This document shows positions 45,307-45,308 of a stretch of 45,308 nt of DNA, one piece after another (the first letter of the stretch is position 1; every line of letters begins with the position of its first letter). Position numbers and translations under genes: made by a program. Where the stretch lies: the NCBI RefSeq assembly GCF_018283645.1, contig NZ_JAGSXH010000046.1:1-45308 (forward strand), written 5' to 3'. The DNA comes from Actinocrinis puniceicyclus (GTDB lineage Bacteria > Actinomycetota > Actinomycetes > Streptomycetales > Catenulisporaceae). The notes under the pieces are model-generated. The model saw only the letters and a program-made list of their open reading frames with translations. It had not been told where the DNA came from and made no database searches.

Positions 45307-45308
45307 CT

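Overview
This window is very GC-rich, uses GTG starts freely and has many 1 to 4 nt gene overlaps. Its families (SARP/AfsR STAND regulators, DUF397, DUF6461, ECF42 and TIGR02960-type sigma factors, DrrAB-type ABC exporter) point to a filamentous actinobacterium of the Streptomycetales/Catenulisporales kind. The genus cannot be fixed from the sequence alone.

Layout. 1-9.0 kb: mostly single genes (tail of a secreted protein, SRPBCC protein, small membrane protein, class V aminotransferase-fold enzyme, secreted beta-propeller, citrate synthase, Tat-exported phospholipase C). 9.2-14.4 kb: a DHOD-like flavoprotein, then an ECF42 sigma factor with its YCII partner, divergent from an MFS exporter plus SRPBCC pair. 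14.5-22.3 kb: an ArsR regulator followed by a six-gene membrane complex with the gene order of Mycobacterium tuberculosis Rv0081-Rv0087. It looks like a group-4 hydrogenase or complex I module, but the large subunit has lost all four Ni-binding cysteines. 22.4-26.9 kb: a secreted GH51 arabinofuranosidase with candidate GAAA-NN-TTTC operators, a decayed small gene, and a MerR regulator with a textbook 19-bp-spacer promoter divergent from a DUF6461 gene.

27.0-32.7 kb: a co-directional run of sigma factor, cupin, MFS exporter and three short-chain dehydrogenases. 32.8-37.8 kb: a 1076-residue SARP-STAND regulator convergent with a DrrAB-type exporter. 37.9-43.4 kb: a valS 5' relic, a STAND-TPR protein with a short amyloid-like N-terminal motif, an orphan DUF397 protein and a second STAND-TPR gene cut off at its P-loop. 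43.4-45.3 kb: a large serine integrase at that cut point and a partial gene typical of mobile elements. The window therefore ends inside an integrated element whose other end lies beyond 45308.

The most interesting features are the cysteine-less hydrogenase-like complex with its repeat-bearing upstream region, the integrase junction in a STAND ATPase P-loop, the MerR promoter with a likely leaderless GTG start, two gene relics, and short tandem repeats (5, 6, 7, 9 and about 15 bp units) that lie just 3' of stop codons.
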